Source: Clostridium sp. E02
Lineage (GTDB): Bacteria; Bacillota; Clostridia; Lachnospirales; Lachnospiraceae
Length of the DNA stretch: 64,000 bases
Direction: 5' to 3'
Assembly (NCBI RefSeq): GCF_003833015.1
Contig: NZ_RJLQ01000024.1
Coordinates: 1 to 64,000 of the forward strand
Each line of letters begins with the position of its first letter. The first letter of the stretch is position 1. This document shows, piece after piece, positions 36,318 through 45,217 of the stretch. Both the position numbers and the translations under genes were made by a program. The notes under the pieces are model-generated. The model searched no databases. It was given only the letters and a program-made list of their open reading frames with translations, and was not told the DNA's origin.

Positions 36318-37631
36318 ATGGATTGGAGAAAAACGTATGCTTTAAAGGTAACGTCCCCTCAGGAAGCAGTAAAAATAATCCGTTCCGGTGATACGGTGTT
36401 AATAGCCCATGCGGCAGCAGAACCGGATTTACTTGTCAGTGCAATGGTAGATTATGCAGTGGAACAGGATCTAAGAGATATCCATATTGTTCAGCAGCAC
36501 GATATGGGAATCTGTAAATATTTTGAACCTGGGATGGAAAAACATTTTAAATATTCCTCACTATTTATAGGAACCAGAAGCAGAAGCTATATTGCAGAAG
36601 GGAAAGGGGATTTCGTGCCTGTTTTCTTTCACCAGATTCCTGATTTCGTGACCAATACAGAACCAGCAGATGTTTTTCTTGTAACGTTGTCACAGCCAGA
36701 TGAACATGGATACTGTAGTTATGGGTTATCCTGCGATTTTGCAAAGGAAGTGGGAGAAAGACCGGGAACGAAGGTAATTGGAGCAGTAAATCCCAATATG
36801 CCAAGAGTCATGGGGGATAATTTTATTCATGTAAGTAAGCTGGAATCGATTGTGGAATGTGAGGAGCCGATTCATGAACACGGTCGTCCTAAACTTGGGG
36901 AAGTAGAGGAAAAAATCGGAGCCAATATTGCGAGTCTTGTGCGGGATGGAGATTGTCTTCAGCTTGGAATTGGGGCCATTCCAGATGCGGCTTTAAAGTT
37001 TTTGGGGAATAAAAAGGATCTGGGGATTCATTCTGAGATGATATCCGATGGAGTTATGGATCTGTTTGAGACAGGTGCGATTACTGGAAAAAAGAAAAAT
37101 ATAGACAGAGGTAAAATGGTAGTTACATTCATGATGGGAACCAGGCAATTGTATGATTTTGTGAATGACAATCCGGCCATCTGCATGATGCCTGTTAGTT
37201 ACGTAAATGATCCGTTTGTCATAAGTCAAAATAATAATGTAGTATCCATTAATTCGGCTTTGCAAATCGATTTAATGGGGCAGGTCTGTGCGGAGTCGAT
37301 TGGACTGAAGCAGTATTCTGCTGTCGGGGGACAGATGGATTTTGTCAGAGGTGCTTCTGCTTCAAACGGAGGAAGATCGGTCATTGCATTTGGATCTACC
37401 ACCAAGGGAGGAACCATATCAAAGATCGTCCCTTTTTTGACGGAAGGAGCAGCGGTAACTACTAGCAGAAATGATGTTGATTATATTGTAACGGAATATG
37501 GAATTGCTCATTTAAGGGGGAAATCACTAAGGGAACGGGGGAGAGAACTGATAAAAATTGCCGCACCTCAATTTCGGGATGGGCTGATAGGAGAATTTGA
37601 GAAACGTTTTCGGGGAGCATTCGAACTGTAA
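36318..37631 (+). CDS. 4-Hydroxybutyrate/butyrate CoA-transferase, copy 2
   Basis: A 437-residue paralogue of the preceding gene, same length and same motifs (LGIHSEMISDG catalytic glutamate, GIGAIPDAALKFL, GLKQYSAVGGQMDFVRGA). The start at 36318 (MDWRKTYALK) aligns with the first residues of copy 1 (MDWRKLYTSK) and follows AGGAGG at the end of copy 1; the longer upstream frame is not real. Divergence is clear in the N-terminal half, so the two may prefer different acids, for example butyrate and 4-hydroxybutyrate. This split is inferred. Confidence 0.87.
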   Translation: MDWRKTYALKVTSPQEAVKIIRSGDTVLIAHAAAEPDLLVSAMVDYAVEQDLRDIHIVQQHDMGICKYFEPGMEKHFKYSSLFIGTRSRSYIAEGKGDFVPVFFHQIPDFVTNTEPADVFLVTLSQPDEHGYCSYGLSCDFAKEVGERPGTKVIGAVNPNMPRVMGDNFIHVSKLESIVECEEPIHEHGRPKLGEVEEKIGANIASLVRDGDCLQLGIGAIPDAALKFLGNKKDLGIHSEMISDGVMDLFETGAITGKKKNIDRGKMVVTFMMGTRQLYDFVNDNPAICMMPVSYVNDPFVISQNNNVVSINSALQIDLMGQVCAESIGLKQYSAVGGQMDFVRGASASNGGRSVIAFGSTTKGGTISKIVPFLTEGAAVTTSRNDVDYIVTEYGIAHLRGKSLRERGRELIKIAAPQFRDGLIGEFEKRFRGAFEL

Positions 37632-37648
37632 ATTTATGGGGGTATCTT

Positions 37649-37972
37649 ATGGATATAACAATGGTATCAAATTTATTGGAAACGCTTATGATTGTTTTAT
37701 TTGGATTATCCTGGCCGTTTTCAATCTATAAATCATATATTTCAAGAACTGCAAAAGGAAAGAGTCTGCATTTTGAGTTTTTTATATGGTTGGGGTATAT
37801 TTTTGGAATTGCCAGAAAGGTTATTTTGTTTCAGTATGCACCTTCTTCCAATGATTGGCTGTTTTTTCTTTCCTGGTTTTTCTACTTTATGAATTTTATA
37901 GAAATCAGTTATGATATGTGGCTTTATAAAAGAAATGTAAAACTGGATCAAGTGAGAGATGAGAGGGGATAA
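37649..37972 (+). CDS. PQ-loop/SemiSWEET-like membrane protein
   Basis: A 107-residue protein with three hydrophobic helices (about 8-27, 43-62, 68-90) and a PQ-loop-like motif in GLSWPFSIYKSYISRTAKGKSL. This is the size of a bacterial half-transporter that works as a dimer. It starts 18 bases after the CoA-transferase with GGGGG. Its link with the 4-hydroxybutyrate operon suggests metabolite or proton-coupled transport, but the substrate is unknown. Confidence 0.7.
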   Translation: MDITMVSNLLETLMIVLFGLSWPFSIYKSYISRTAKGKSLHFEFFIWLGYIFGIARKVILFQYAPSSNDWLFFLSWFFYFMNFIEISYDMWLYKRNVKLDQVRDERG

Positions 37973-37985
37973 CGATACCAAGTTA

Positions 37986-38013
37986 CAGACCCGGAATCAA
38001 AATTCCGGGTCTG
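37986..38013. terminator. Hairpin closing the 4-hydroxybutyrate operon
   Basis: CAGACCCGGAAT (37986-37997), loop CAAA, ATTCCGGGTCTG (38002-38013): a perfect GC-rich 12-base stem. No strong T-run follows, but its position between convergent genes supports a terminator. Confidence 0.65.
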
Positions 38014-38032
38014 GTATTGAAATAGAAAAAGG

Positions 38033-38320
38033 CTATAACGGATGGTTTAGTATCTTGTGTGCCATATCAATCAGCTCTGGATTTATTTCTTCTACCAGAA
38101 CGACATCTTTTATATTGGGGAAGGCAGTCTGGATTTCATATGTAATCAGTTCTTCATTTGTACTGTGAGCAGCAGGACATCTGGAACATTTACCAGTAAG
38201 TCTCACTTTCAAGATCTGATCTTCCAGACTTTGTATTATTACATCTCCCCCATGCTCCTTTAGGATTGGACGCACTTTTTCATCTAGTATTGCTTCTATT
38301 TGTTTCAATGTAGTCTCCAT
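38033..38320 (-). CDS. NifU C-terminal-domain protein (Fe-S scaffold/carrier)
   Basis: A 95-residue protein equal to the NifU C-terminal domain, with the cluster-binding pair Cys45-x-x-Cys48 in GKCSRCPAAHST and the leading GGDV motif. Such stand-alone proteins hold or deliver 4Fe-4S clusters. It is placed beside a pathway with a 4Fe-4S dehydratase, so local maturation is possible but not shown. TAGGAGG precedes the start. Confidence 0.88.
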   Translation of the reverse strand: METTLKQIEAILDEKVRPILKEHGGDVIIQSLEDQILKVRLTGKCSRCPAAHSTNEELITYEIQTAFPNIKDVVLVEEINPELIDMAHKILNHPL

Positions 38321-38432
38321 ATAAAAACCTCCTATGCAATGAGTGTATCAGCGTGTAGAATGTTTGTCAAATGTTAGAGTCATTTAATAATCTTATGAAT
38401 GTAGACAAAAATAAAAAGAAAGAAGTAATGGT

Positions 38433-39323
38433 ATGACTGCAAATTTTGAGCATTATAAAGTCTTTTATTATGTGGCTAAATATAAAAATTTTACCAGAGC
38501 AGCCAATGCCTTGGTAACAAGCCAACCATCAGTAACCTATTGTATGCAGAATCTGGAAAACTTGTTGGGATGTAAGCTTTTTATTCGTTCCAGAAAAGGG
38601 GTCAGGTTAACAGAAGAAGGGGAATTGCTTTACAGCTACGTGGAACCCGCATGCAGACAACTGTTCCAGGGAGAGGAAAAATTGGGAGAGCTTCTTGGAG
38701 AACAGCATGAGTACATAAATGTAGGAGCCACACAGGTTGCTATGTTATCTTATCTGGTGGCAAGGTTGAACTTATTCCAGGAACAATATCCACAGGTAAA
38801 ATTAAATATTTTTAATCATAATACGCAGCAGACATTAGATGAGTTAAAAGCAGGAAAGATTGATCTAGCTATTATAACAACACCATTTGATCAGGAACAG
38901 ACAATAAAGGTGGTCAGAGTTAAGCCCTTTAACAGCATATTAGTGGGTGGGGTAAAGTACAAGGCATATGGTTCTGGGACTGTGTACTTATCAGAACTGT
39001 CCAAACTTCCACTAATTACTATGTCAAGTTCCACTACCACATTTTCTTTTTTAAGGGAATTTTACCGATCCTGTGGATTGACCATGCAGCCTGCAATTAA
39101 AGTAGCAACGATGGATCTGATTCTTCCAATTATAACAAAAAATCTTGGCATTGGCTTTGTACCGGAGGAGTTTGCCCGTCCTTTGATTGAGCAGGGAGTT
39201 ATTGTTGAAATAAAACTGCATGAACCAATTCCGGAGCGTGATATCTGTATTGTAAGTGATACCAACCGGCCTTTGAGTCCAGCTGCGAAAAAACTTCAAT
39301 ATATGTTGGAATGTCAGGAATAA
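38433..39323 (+). CDS. LysR-family regulator heading the Lux-like/ETF operon
   Basis: A 296-residue LysR-type regulator. The helix-turn-helix region is NFTRAANALVTSQPSVTYCMQNLE with linker LLGCKLFIRSRKGVRLTEEG, and the effector domain starts near residue 92. It is 12 bases upstream of, and codirectional with, the MaoC-fusion gene, so it is probably transcribed with the operon it controls. It resembles the divergent LysR gene at 29552, which suggests that the two operons share an ancestral regulatory scheme. The ribosome site is weak. Confidence 0.85.
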   Translation: MTANFEHYKVFYYVAKYKNFTRAANALVTSQPSVTYCMQNLENLLGCKLFIRSRKGVRLTEEGELLYSYVEPACRQLFQGEEKLGELLGEQHEYINVGATQVAMLSYLVARLNLFQEQYPQVKLNIFNHNTQQTLDELKAGKIDLAIITTPFDQEQTIKVVRVKPFNSILVGGVKYKAYGSGTVYLSELSKLPLITMSSSTTTFSFLREFYRSCGLTMQPAIKVATMDLILPIITKNLGIGFVPEEFARPLIEQGVIVEIKLHEPIPERDICIVSDTNRPLSPAAKKLQYMLECQE

Positions 39324-39335
39324 CAGGAGGATTGA

Positions 39336-40067
39336 ATGGTAATAGGAATCAAATACTGTGGTGGCTGTAATCCAGTGTACGACAGAGCCAGAAGAGTGAG
39401 AAGATTTATGGAAGAGAATCCTGCCCATGAATACAAAGGGGCATTAAATGAACAAACGTATGATTACTGGATGGTAGTATGTGGTTGTAGTAGAAGATGT
39501 GCGAAAACCAATGGCTTAATCGCACGTAAGAACGTTTTTGTCGTATGGGATGAAGAAAGTTTTCACCAAATGGAACAGGAGTTAAAGAGGGCTGAGGGGA
39601 AAAAAATCCTTAAACTCTATGACAAAGTGGTTTTATCTAAAAGGATAACAGGAGAGGATACAACGGCTTTTTCTAATCTGACGGGAGATGAAAACAGGAT
39701 TCATAGAGACGTTGAGGTGGCACGAAAGGCAGGGTTTGACAGACCTATTATTCCAGGAATGTTTGTAGATTCCCTGGTTTCATCTGTTATGGGGACTAAA
39801 CTTCCAGGAGATGGGACCTTATATTTAGAGCATAATGCCAGATTTATGCGGCCGGTTTATCCTGGAGATACTATCGAGGTTACCGTATCTTTTTACTCTT
39901 ATGAGGAAAGAAAGGATTGCTATGTGGGAAGTTTCCGTGGTACCTGTAAAAATCAGAAGGGAGACAGAGTTCTTGTGGTTAATAGCCGGCAGATGATGAG
40001 AAAAGAGCTATTTTGTGTAAAGGTTGAAAGGGAGGAAACAGACGATGACAAATTTAGAACGGTATAA
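39336..40067 (+). CDS. CGGC-type cysteine-rich domain fused to a MaoC-like hydratase
   Basis: A 243-residue two-domain protein. Residues 1 to about 88 carry Cys8 and Cys11 (YCGGCNP) and Cys49, Cys51 and Cys55 (VCGCSRRC), likely to bind metal or an Fe-S cluster. Residues about 92-225 are a hot-dog MaoC/R-specific enoyl-CoA hydratase with the catalytic dyad Asp118 and His123 in NLTGDENRIHRD. The hydratase may act on acyl-CoA or on the acyl-ACP of the next gene, which overlaps it by 23 bases. Each half is recognisable; I know no described function for the fusion. AGGAGG precedes the start. Confidence 0.78.
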   Translation: MVIGIKYCGGCNPVYDRARRVRRFMEENPAHEYKGALNEQTYDYWMVVCGCSRRCAKTNGLIARKNVFVVWDEESFHQMEQELKRAEGKKILKLYDKVVLSKRITGEDTTAFSNLTGDENRIHRDVEVARKAGFDRPIIPGMFVDSLVSSVMGTKLPGDGTLYLEHNARFMRPVYPGDTIEVTVSFYSYEERKDCYVGSFRGTCKNQKGDRVLVVNSRQMMRKELFCVKVEREETDDDKFRTV

Positions 40068-40281
40068 TCAATTATTTGTCCGGGATTTGAGAATAAAGGA
40101 GGAGGCCCTGACTGGACTCAAATACAGAGGGATTTCCTCATGGGACTCCCTTGGACATATGGACTTAATCGCTGATTTAGAAGAGGTGTTTGATATACAT
40201 ATCAGTACTGCAGATGTGATGGATTTTTCCTCGTATGAAAAGGGAAAAGAGATTATGAAAAAATATGGTGTTAACATTTAA
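40045..40281 (+). CDS. Stand-alone acyl carrier protein
   Basis: A 78-residue carrier protein. The phosphopantetheine serine is Ser35 in WDSLGHMDLIADLEE, and the helical acidic profile is typical. The start at 40045 lies inside the hydratase gene with GGGAGG upstream, so translation is coupled. The housekeeping fatty-acid genes are not nearby. Its partners are instead a LuxE-like synthetase, a LuxC-like reductase and an AMP ligase, so it probably carries the acyl or aminoacyl group processed by these. Confidence 0.85.
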   Translation: MTNLERYNQLFVRDLRIKEEALTGLKYRGISSWDSLGHMDLIADLEEVFDIHISTADVMDFSSYEKGKEIMKKYGVNI

Positions 40282-40316
40282 ATACATTACTATTTTACCA
40301 GGAGGTGAGAGATGGG

Positions 40317-41390
40317 GTGGATTACGAGAAAATTCTAGGCAGGAAACCTTACTCTCTTAAAAAAGAGGAGAAAAGTAAGCTGTATGGAGAATGGCTTTCA
40401 GAAATGACTGCCTACCATAGACAGAATTGTGATGTATACCGGAAATTTCTTAATGGGCTGCACATCCCAGAGGGAGTGAAACAAGAGGAAGAAAAGATTC
40501 CAATGCTACCCGTTGGGGTGTTTAAAGACATGGAGTTGAAAAGTGTGCCTAATCATATGATACAAAAAACCATGACTTCTTCAGGAACGATTGGACAGAA
40601 GGTATCTAAAATCTATCTGGATGCAGACACTGCGACCAACCAACAGAGGGCACTGGCTCACATAGGTGCGGATTTTTTTGGAACGTCACGACTTCCACTT
40701 TTAATTATGGATCGTCCAGATGTTTTAAAAAACCGGAACCTATTTTCAGCAAGAGGTGCCGGGATTCTTGGCTTTTCTATATTTTCGTCAAAGATCTGTT
40801 ATGCCCTGAATCAGGATATGGAATTGGACGTGAATGGAATCGAGGAATTCCTTATTGGTTGTCAGGGGAATCGGGTATTGATCTTTGGATTTACTTATAT
40901 AATATGGAAGTATTTTTATGAGGTACTTAGACGATCTGAAAGAAAGTTTAACCTTAAAAATGCCATACTGATACATGGCGGTGGTTGGAAGAAGCTTCAG
41001 GCGGAGTCCGTTTCCTCCGACAAGTTCAAGAATGAAATTCAGGAGGTGATTGGAATTAAAACCATTCACAATTACTACGGCATGGCAGAACAGTCCGGAT
41101 GTATTTATATGGAATGTTCCCATGGAAATCTACATGCCAGTATTTATTCCGATATCATCACCAGAAGACCAGAAGATTTCAGCCCTTGTAACCGAGGAGA
41201 GAAAGGAATCATTCAGGTTTTGTCCCCTCTTCCTCATTCGTATCCTGGACATTCAATACTGACAGAAGATGAAGGGATTATTATGGGGGAGGATGATTGC
41301 CCCTGTGGTCGTCTGGGAAAATATTTTAGAGTAATAGGTAGAATCTCACAGGCACAGATAAGGGGGTGCAGTGATACCTATGAAGCATGA
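40317..41390 (+). CDS. LuxE-like acyl-protein synthetase
   Basis: A 357-residue protein of the LuxE/acyl-protein synthetase family (ANL fold). Family motifs are TMTSSGTIGQKVSKIYLD (nucleotide loop), HNYYGMAEQSG, and the C-terminal CPCGRLGKYFRVIGR and RGCSD segments. The RGCSD cysteine corresponds to the acyl-accepting cysteine of luminescent-bacteria LuxE. It activates a carboxylic acid as acyl-AMP and passes it on. The start is taken as GTG 40317 because AGGAGG at 40300-40305 would overlap the earlier in-frame GTG. It overlaps the next gene by 20 bases. Confidence 0.8.
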   Translation: MDYEKILGRKPYSLKKEEKSKLYGEWLSEMTAYHRQNCDVYRKFLNGLHIPEGVKQEEEKIPMLPVGVFKDMELKSVPNHMIQKTMTSSGTIGQKVSKIYLDADTATNQQRALAHIGADFFGTSRLPLLIMDRPDVLKNRNLFSARGAGILGFSIFSSKICYALNQDMELDVNGIEEFLIGCQGNRVLIFGFTYIIWKYFYEVLRRSERKFNLKNAILIHGGGWKKLQAESVSSDKFKNEIQEVIGIKTIHNYYGMAEQSGCIYMECSHGNLHASIYSDIITRRPEDFSPCNRGEKGIIQVLSPLPHSYPGHSILTEDEGIIMGEDDCPCGRLGKYFRVIGRISQAQIRGCSDTYEA

Positions 41391-42582
41391 GGAGAAGGTT
41401 CTTGTGGGAACTGGAAAACTGGTGGAAGAGCCATGGGAACCTTTTTGTGAGCCTGTTTTGGAATTCTTAAATCAGTTATCAGTCATCATACGCAGAGATC
41501 AGGGAACGAGTGCATATCAACGGAAAGAGACGAAAGCTTTTGGGTTTTGGTGCAGAAGAACCCATATGGAGGAATTTAATAAGAGATATCAAGAGAACAA
41601 GACACGTCTTGGCAGAGGGATTATTTTTCACATCCCGGCATCCAATGTACCGGTATTGTTTGCTTATAGCCTGACTATGGGACTGCTGGCTGGAAATAGC
41701 TGCGCAGCGCGGATTTCCTCAAGGGGAGAAAAGCAGGACTGGGAGTTGTGTAAAAAAATAGATTCGCTTCTAAAAGAGCCAGAGCATGAAAAATTAAGAG
41801 AACGAATCTTTGTCTTTACATGTAAGAAAGAACAGGACGTGGTTCAAAGATGGATCAAACAGTGTGATGGGTGTGTCTTATGGGGAGGAGACAGAACCAT
41901 AATGTCGTTACGAAGTATGCCAATGAAGCCCGATGCAGTACAAATGGTATTTCCGGACCGTTATTCCATTTGTATTCTGGATACCAGATGCTTGAGAGAC
42001 ATCCAGCCGGAAGTCCTTGAGGATCTGGCTCACCGTTTTTATAATGATTCCTATGCCATGGATCAAAATGCCTGCTCAAGTCCTAGGTTTGTTTTGTGGA
42101 ACCAGAAAGGGGAGACAGAAGCAGATCGAAACACACGAAGAATATGGTGGGAAGCGGTGGTTAGGGCGGCAGCTGGATATGAGATAAACAATCACAAGGC
42201 AACGGCAAAATACGAAGCTTTATGTAGGTTTGCCATGGAATCCGATGATGACATACAGATTGAACGTTATAACAATCTGCTGTATACAATCATGCTAAAA
42301 AAAATCCCCGCAAACCCCTTAGAGGTTATGGGAAACTGTGGAATGTTTTTTCAATATGTAGGAGAATGGAAGGACTTTATGAGTCCATTGGCACTTCGTC
42401 AGCTTCAGACCGTAACTTATTACGGAGTCAGAGGGAAAGATTTAATTGATTATGTGTTGAAAAATCATCTCCAAGGAGTCAATCGGGTGGTGCCGGTAGG
42501 AAAGGCTGTGGATATGGATCCGATATGGGATGGGCAGGATTTCATAACTATGTTGTCCAGGCAGATTAGCTGGGAGGATTGA
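41371..42582 (+). CDS. LuxC-like acyl-CoA/acyl-protein reductase
   Basis: A 403-residue aldehyde-dehydrogenase-fold reductase of the LuxC family. The catalytic nucleophile is Cys235 in MDQNACSSPRF, and the nucleotide-binding region includes IPASNVPVLFAYSLTMGLLAGN. LuxC reduces an activated acyl group with NADPH to an aldehyde, working in a complex with LuxE. GTG 41371 is used; ATG 41380 is possible. There is no luciferase gene (luxAB), so the aldehyde must have another fate. Confidence 0.82.
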   Translation: MIPMKHEEKVLVGTGKLVEEPWEPFCEPVLEFLNQLSVIIRRDQGTSAYQRKETKAFGFWCRRTHMEEFNKRYQENKTRLGRGIIFHIPASNVPVLFAYSLTMGLLAGNSCAARISSRGEKQDWELCKKIDSLLKEPEHEKLRERIFVFTCKKEQDVVQRWIKQCDGCVLWGGDRTIMSLRSMPMKPDAVQMVFPDRYSICILDTRCLRDIQPEVLEDLAHRFYNDSYAMDQNACSSPRFVLWNQKGETEADRNTRRIWWEAVVRAAAGYEINNHKATAKYEALCRFAMESDDDIQIERYNNLLYTIMLKKIPANPLEVMGNCGMFFQYVGEWKDFMSPLALRQLQTVTYYGVRGKDLIDYVLKNHLQGVNRVVPVGKAVDMDPIWDGQDFITMLSRQISWED

Positions 42583-42583
42583 G

Positions 42584-44017
42584 ATGTATTTGTTTGAGAA
42601 GGAACGATTATACCGTGACCATATCCTGGCTCTGGATGAAAAGAACAGGACAGTCACCTATCAGGAATTGAATTTTTTTGCCGAAGATTTTTATAAGAAC
42701 ATTAGTAAAAAAAGTTTGATTTTTATTCTATGCAGCAATACCATAGGCTCTCTTCTTGGTTATCTTGGTTGTCTGAAAACAGGAGTCGTTCCTTTGATGC
42801 TGGAGAGCCACATTCATGAGGATTTATTATCGGGACTTATAAAAAAGTATCAGCCTGAATTTCTGTATGTGCCGGATTCTTGTTCCAATCAGGAAGGGGA
42901 ATATGAGATTTCATGGAAGGCATGGGGGTACTGTCTATGCCGCAGAAGGATTTGTCAGCCTTCTTCCCTTTATGGAGAGTTGTCTTTGCTTCTTACGACT
43001 TCAGGCAGTACGGGAAGTCCCAAACTGGTAAGACAGAGCGGTGATAATATTGATGCAAATGCTGCATCTATTTGTGAATATCTAGCTATTGATGAAAACG
43101 AGAGACCCATTACAACACTTCCCATGAATTATACTTATGGATTATCCATAATTAACAGTCATGTTTTAAAAGGTGCCACAATTTTACTTACAGAACAAGG
43201 AATGGTAGAACAGGAATTTTGGAATTTTATAAAAGAAAAGAAGGCCACTTCTTTTGGAGGAGTTCCTTATACTTACGAGATTCTAAAACGGATTGGTTTT
43301 ATGGATATGGAATTACCGGAGTTAAAGACAATGACTCAGGCAGGAGGGAAGCTTTCTGTGAACCTTCACAGGGAATTTGCCTTATACGCAGAGCGGACAA
43401 GAAAAAAAATTGTGGTCATGTATGGGCAGACCGAGGCAACAGCGCGCATGGGATACCTTCCTTCTTCTAAGGCAGTAGAACGATGCGGAAGCATGGGGAT
43501 TGCAATCCCGGGAGGCAGATTTTGGTTAAAGGATGAGGAAGGAAAGGAAATCCTAAAAGCAGACACGGAGGGAGAACTGGTATACGAAGGGAAAAATGTG
43601 GCGTTGGGATATGCAGGCTGTGCAGAGGACTTAAAAAGACAGGATGAATGGAATGGGATTTTATTTACCGGTGACTTAGCTAAACGGGATTTGTCCGGTT
43701 ATTACTACATAACAGGCAGGAAAAAACGGTTTCTCAAGTTATTTGGAAAAAGAATCAATCTAGATGAAGTAGAACGTATGTTAAAGGAGTCCTTTGAAGG
43801 AGTTGATTTTGCGTGTGTAGGTTCGGATGACCGATTAATGATTTATACAGACAGCGCAACAGAAGATGGGCAGGTACTGATTTTGGATTACTTATTACGG
43901 ATGTTAGGAATCAATGGCAAGTCAGTCCTGGTACGGTGTTTGAACCAAATACCAAAAAATGAAGCAGGAAAGACCCTTTATACGAAACTGGATTCTGAAA
44001 AGGACATACGAACGTGA
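42584..44017 (+). CDS. AMP-dependent acyl/aminoacyl ligase
   Basis: A 477-residue ANL-superfamily adenylating enzyme. The phosphate loop is LLTTSGSTGSPK, the A5-type motif VMYGQTEATARM, the A7-type motif LFTGDLAKRD, and the catalytic lysine lies in KNEAGKTLY near the C-terminus. It begins one base after the LuxC gene and probably loads the acyl carrier protein or makes an acyl-CoA. The N-terminal domain is short for the family. The acid it activates is unknown. Two adenylating enzymes (this and the LuxE homologue) in one operon is notable. Confidence 0.82.
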   Translation: MYLFEKERLYRDHILALDEKNRTVTYQELNFFAEDFYKNISKKSLIFILCSNTIGSLLGYLGCLKTGVVPLMLESHIHEDLLSGLIKKYQPEFLYVPDSCSNQEGEYEISWKAWGYCLCRRRICQPSSLYGELSLLLTTSGSTGSPKLVRQSGDNIDANAASICEYLAIDENERPITTLPMNYTYGLSIINSHVLKGATILLTEQGMVEQEFWNFIKEKKATSFGGVPYTYEILKRIGFMDMELPELKTMTQAGGKLSVNLHREFALYAERTRKKIVVMYGQTEATARMGYLPSSKAVERCGSMGIAIPGGRFWLKDEEGKEILKADTEGELVYEGKNVALGYAGCAEDLKRQDEWNGILFTGDLAKRDLSGYYYITGRKKRFLKLFGKRINLDEVERMLKESFEGVDFACVGSDDRLMIYTDSATEDGQVLILDYLLRMLGINGKSVLVRCLNQIPKNEAGKTLYTKLDSEKDIRT

Positions 44018-44053
44018 TTGGAAGAATTGAAGATAATAATGGAGGAGCAGAAC

Positions 44054-45205
44054 ATGGATTTTAGTTTATCAAAAAAACATCTTCTCGCGCAATCTTTGTA
44101 CAGAAGTTTTGCTGAAAATGAAGTAAAACCTTTGGCAAGTGAAGTTGACGAGACCGAAGAATTTCCTAGAGAAACAGTCAATAAAATGGCATCGTGTGGT
44201 TTGATGGGAATTCCCGTTCCAAAAGAATATGGTGGTCAGGGCTGCGATGTGCTTTCGTATGTTATGTGCGTCGAAGAACTGGCAAAGGAATGTGGAACCA
44301 CATCGGTTATTTTATCTGCCCATACGTCTCTTTGTATTGATCCTATTCTTACGTATGGGACGGAAGATCAGAAGCTAAAATACATTCCCCAATTGGCATC
44401 AGGAAGAAAACTAGGTGCCTTTGCATTAACGGAACCAGGAGCTGGAACTGATGCCCAGGGTCAGCAGACAAAGGCAGTTTTACAGGGAACGCATTGGATA
44501 TTAAACGGAACAAAATGTTTTATAACCAATGGAAAAGAAGCGGATATTTATATCATTATAGCGGTAACTGGTACGATAGAAAAAAGAGGCACGAAAAAGA
44601 AAGAGATATCAGCGTTTATTGTTGAAAAAGGAACACCTGGGTTCAGTTTTGGAACAAAGGAAAGGAAGATGGGGATTAACGGCTCATCTACCTATGAATT
44701 GATATTTAATGACTGCTGTATTCCAAAAGAGAATGTATTAGGGGCTAAGGGAAAGGGATTTGGTATCGCCATGCATACTCTGGATGGGGGACGAATCGGA
44801 ATTGCCGCCCAGGCGCTTGGTCTGGCGGAAGGTGCATTTGATCATACAGTAAAATATGTGAAAGAAAGAATTCAGTTTGGCCGTTCCATTGGACAGTTTC
44901 AGAATACACAGTTTCAATTGGCAGATATGGCGGCTAGGATTGAAGCCGCAAAGCTTCTTGTATACAAAGCGGCAAAAGCAAAGGAAACCCAGAAGTCGTA
45001 CAGTGTTGAGGCCGCTATGGCGAAATTGTATGCAGCGGAAACAGCCATGGAAGTAACCCAGAAAGCAGTCCAGCTTCATGGAGGGTATGGATATATCAAG
45101 GAATATGGGATAGAGCGGATGATGCGGGATGCAAAGATTACGGAAATTTATGAAGGGACCTCGGAAGTCCAGCGTATGGTGATAGCCAGTAACGTTTTAA
45201 GGTAA
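44054..45205 (+). CDS. Short-chain acyl-CoA dehydrogenase (butyryl-CoA dehydrogenase type)
   Basis: A 383-residue FAD-dependent acyl-CoA dehydrogenase. Signatures FALTEPGAGTDAQGQQT and QLHGGYGYIKEYGIERMMRDAKITEIYEGTSE are split over residues about 125-370, and the catalytic glutamate lies in YEGTSEVQR. The start at 44054 has GGAGGAG 6 bases upstream. It is followed directly by EtfB and EtfA, the arrangement of clostridial Bcd-Etf complexes that reduce crotonyl-CoA to butyryl-CoA while bifurcating electrons to ferredoxin. Bifurcation itself is inferred from that precedent. Confidence 0.9.
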   Translation: MDFSLSKKHLLAQSLYRSFAENEVKPLASEVDETEEFPRETVNKMASCGLMGIPVPKEYGGQGCDVLSYVMCVEELAKECGTTSVILSAHTSLCIDPILTYGTEDQKLKYIPQLASGRKLGAFALTEPGAGTDAQGQQTKAVLQGTHWILNGTKCFITNGKEADIYIIIAVTGTIEKRGTKKKEISAFIVEKGTPGFSFGTKERKMGINGSSTYELIFNDCCIPKENVLGAKGKGFGIAMHTLDGGRIGIAAQALGLAEGAFDHTVKYVKERIQFGRSIGQFQNTQFQLADMAARIEAAKLLVYKAAKAKETQKSYSVEAAMAKLYAAETAMEVTQKAVQLHGGYGYIKEYGIERMMRDAKITEIYEGTSEVQRMVIASNVLR

Positions 45206-45217
45206 GGAGGATGTGAA

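Noticed and set aside
39336-44017. A bioluminescence operon
   Set aside because: LuxC- and LuxE-like genes are present but luciferase subunits are absent and the setting is anaerobic fermentation.
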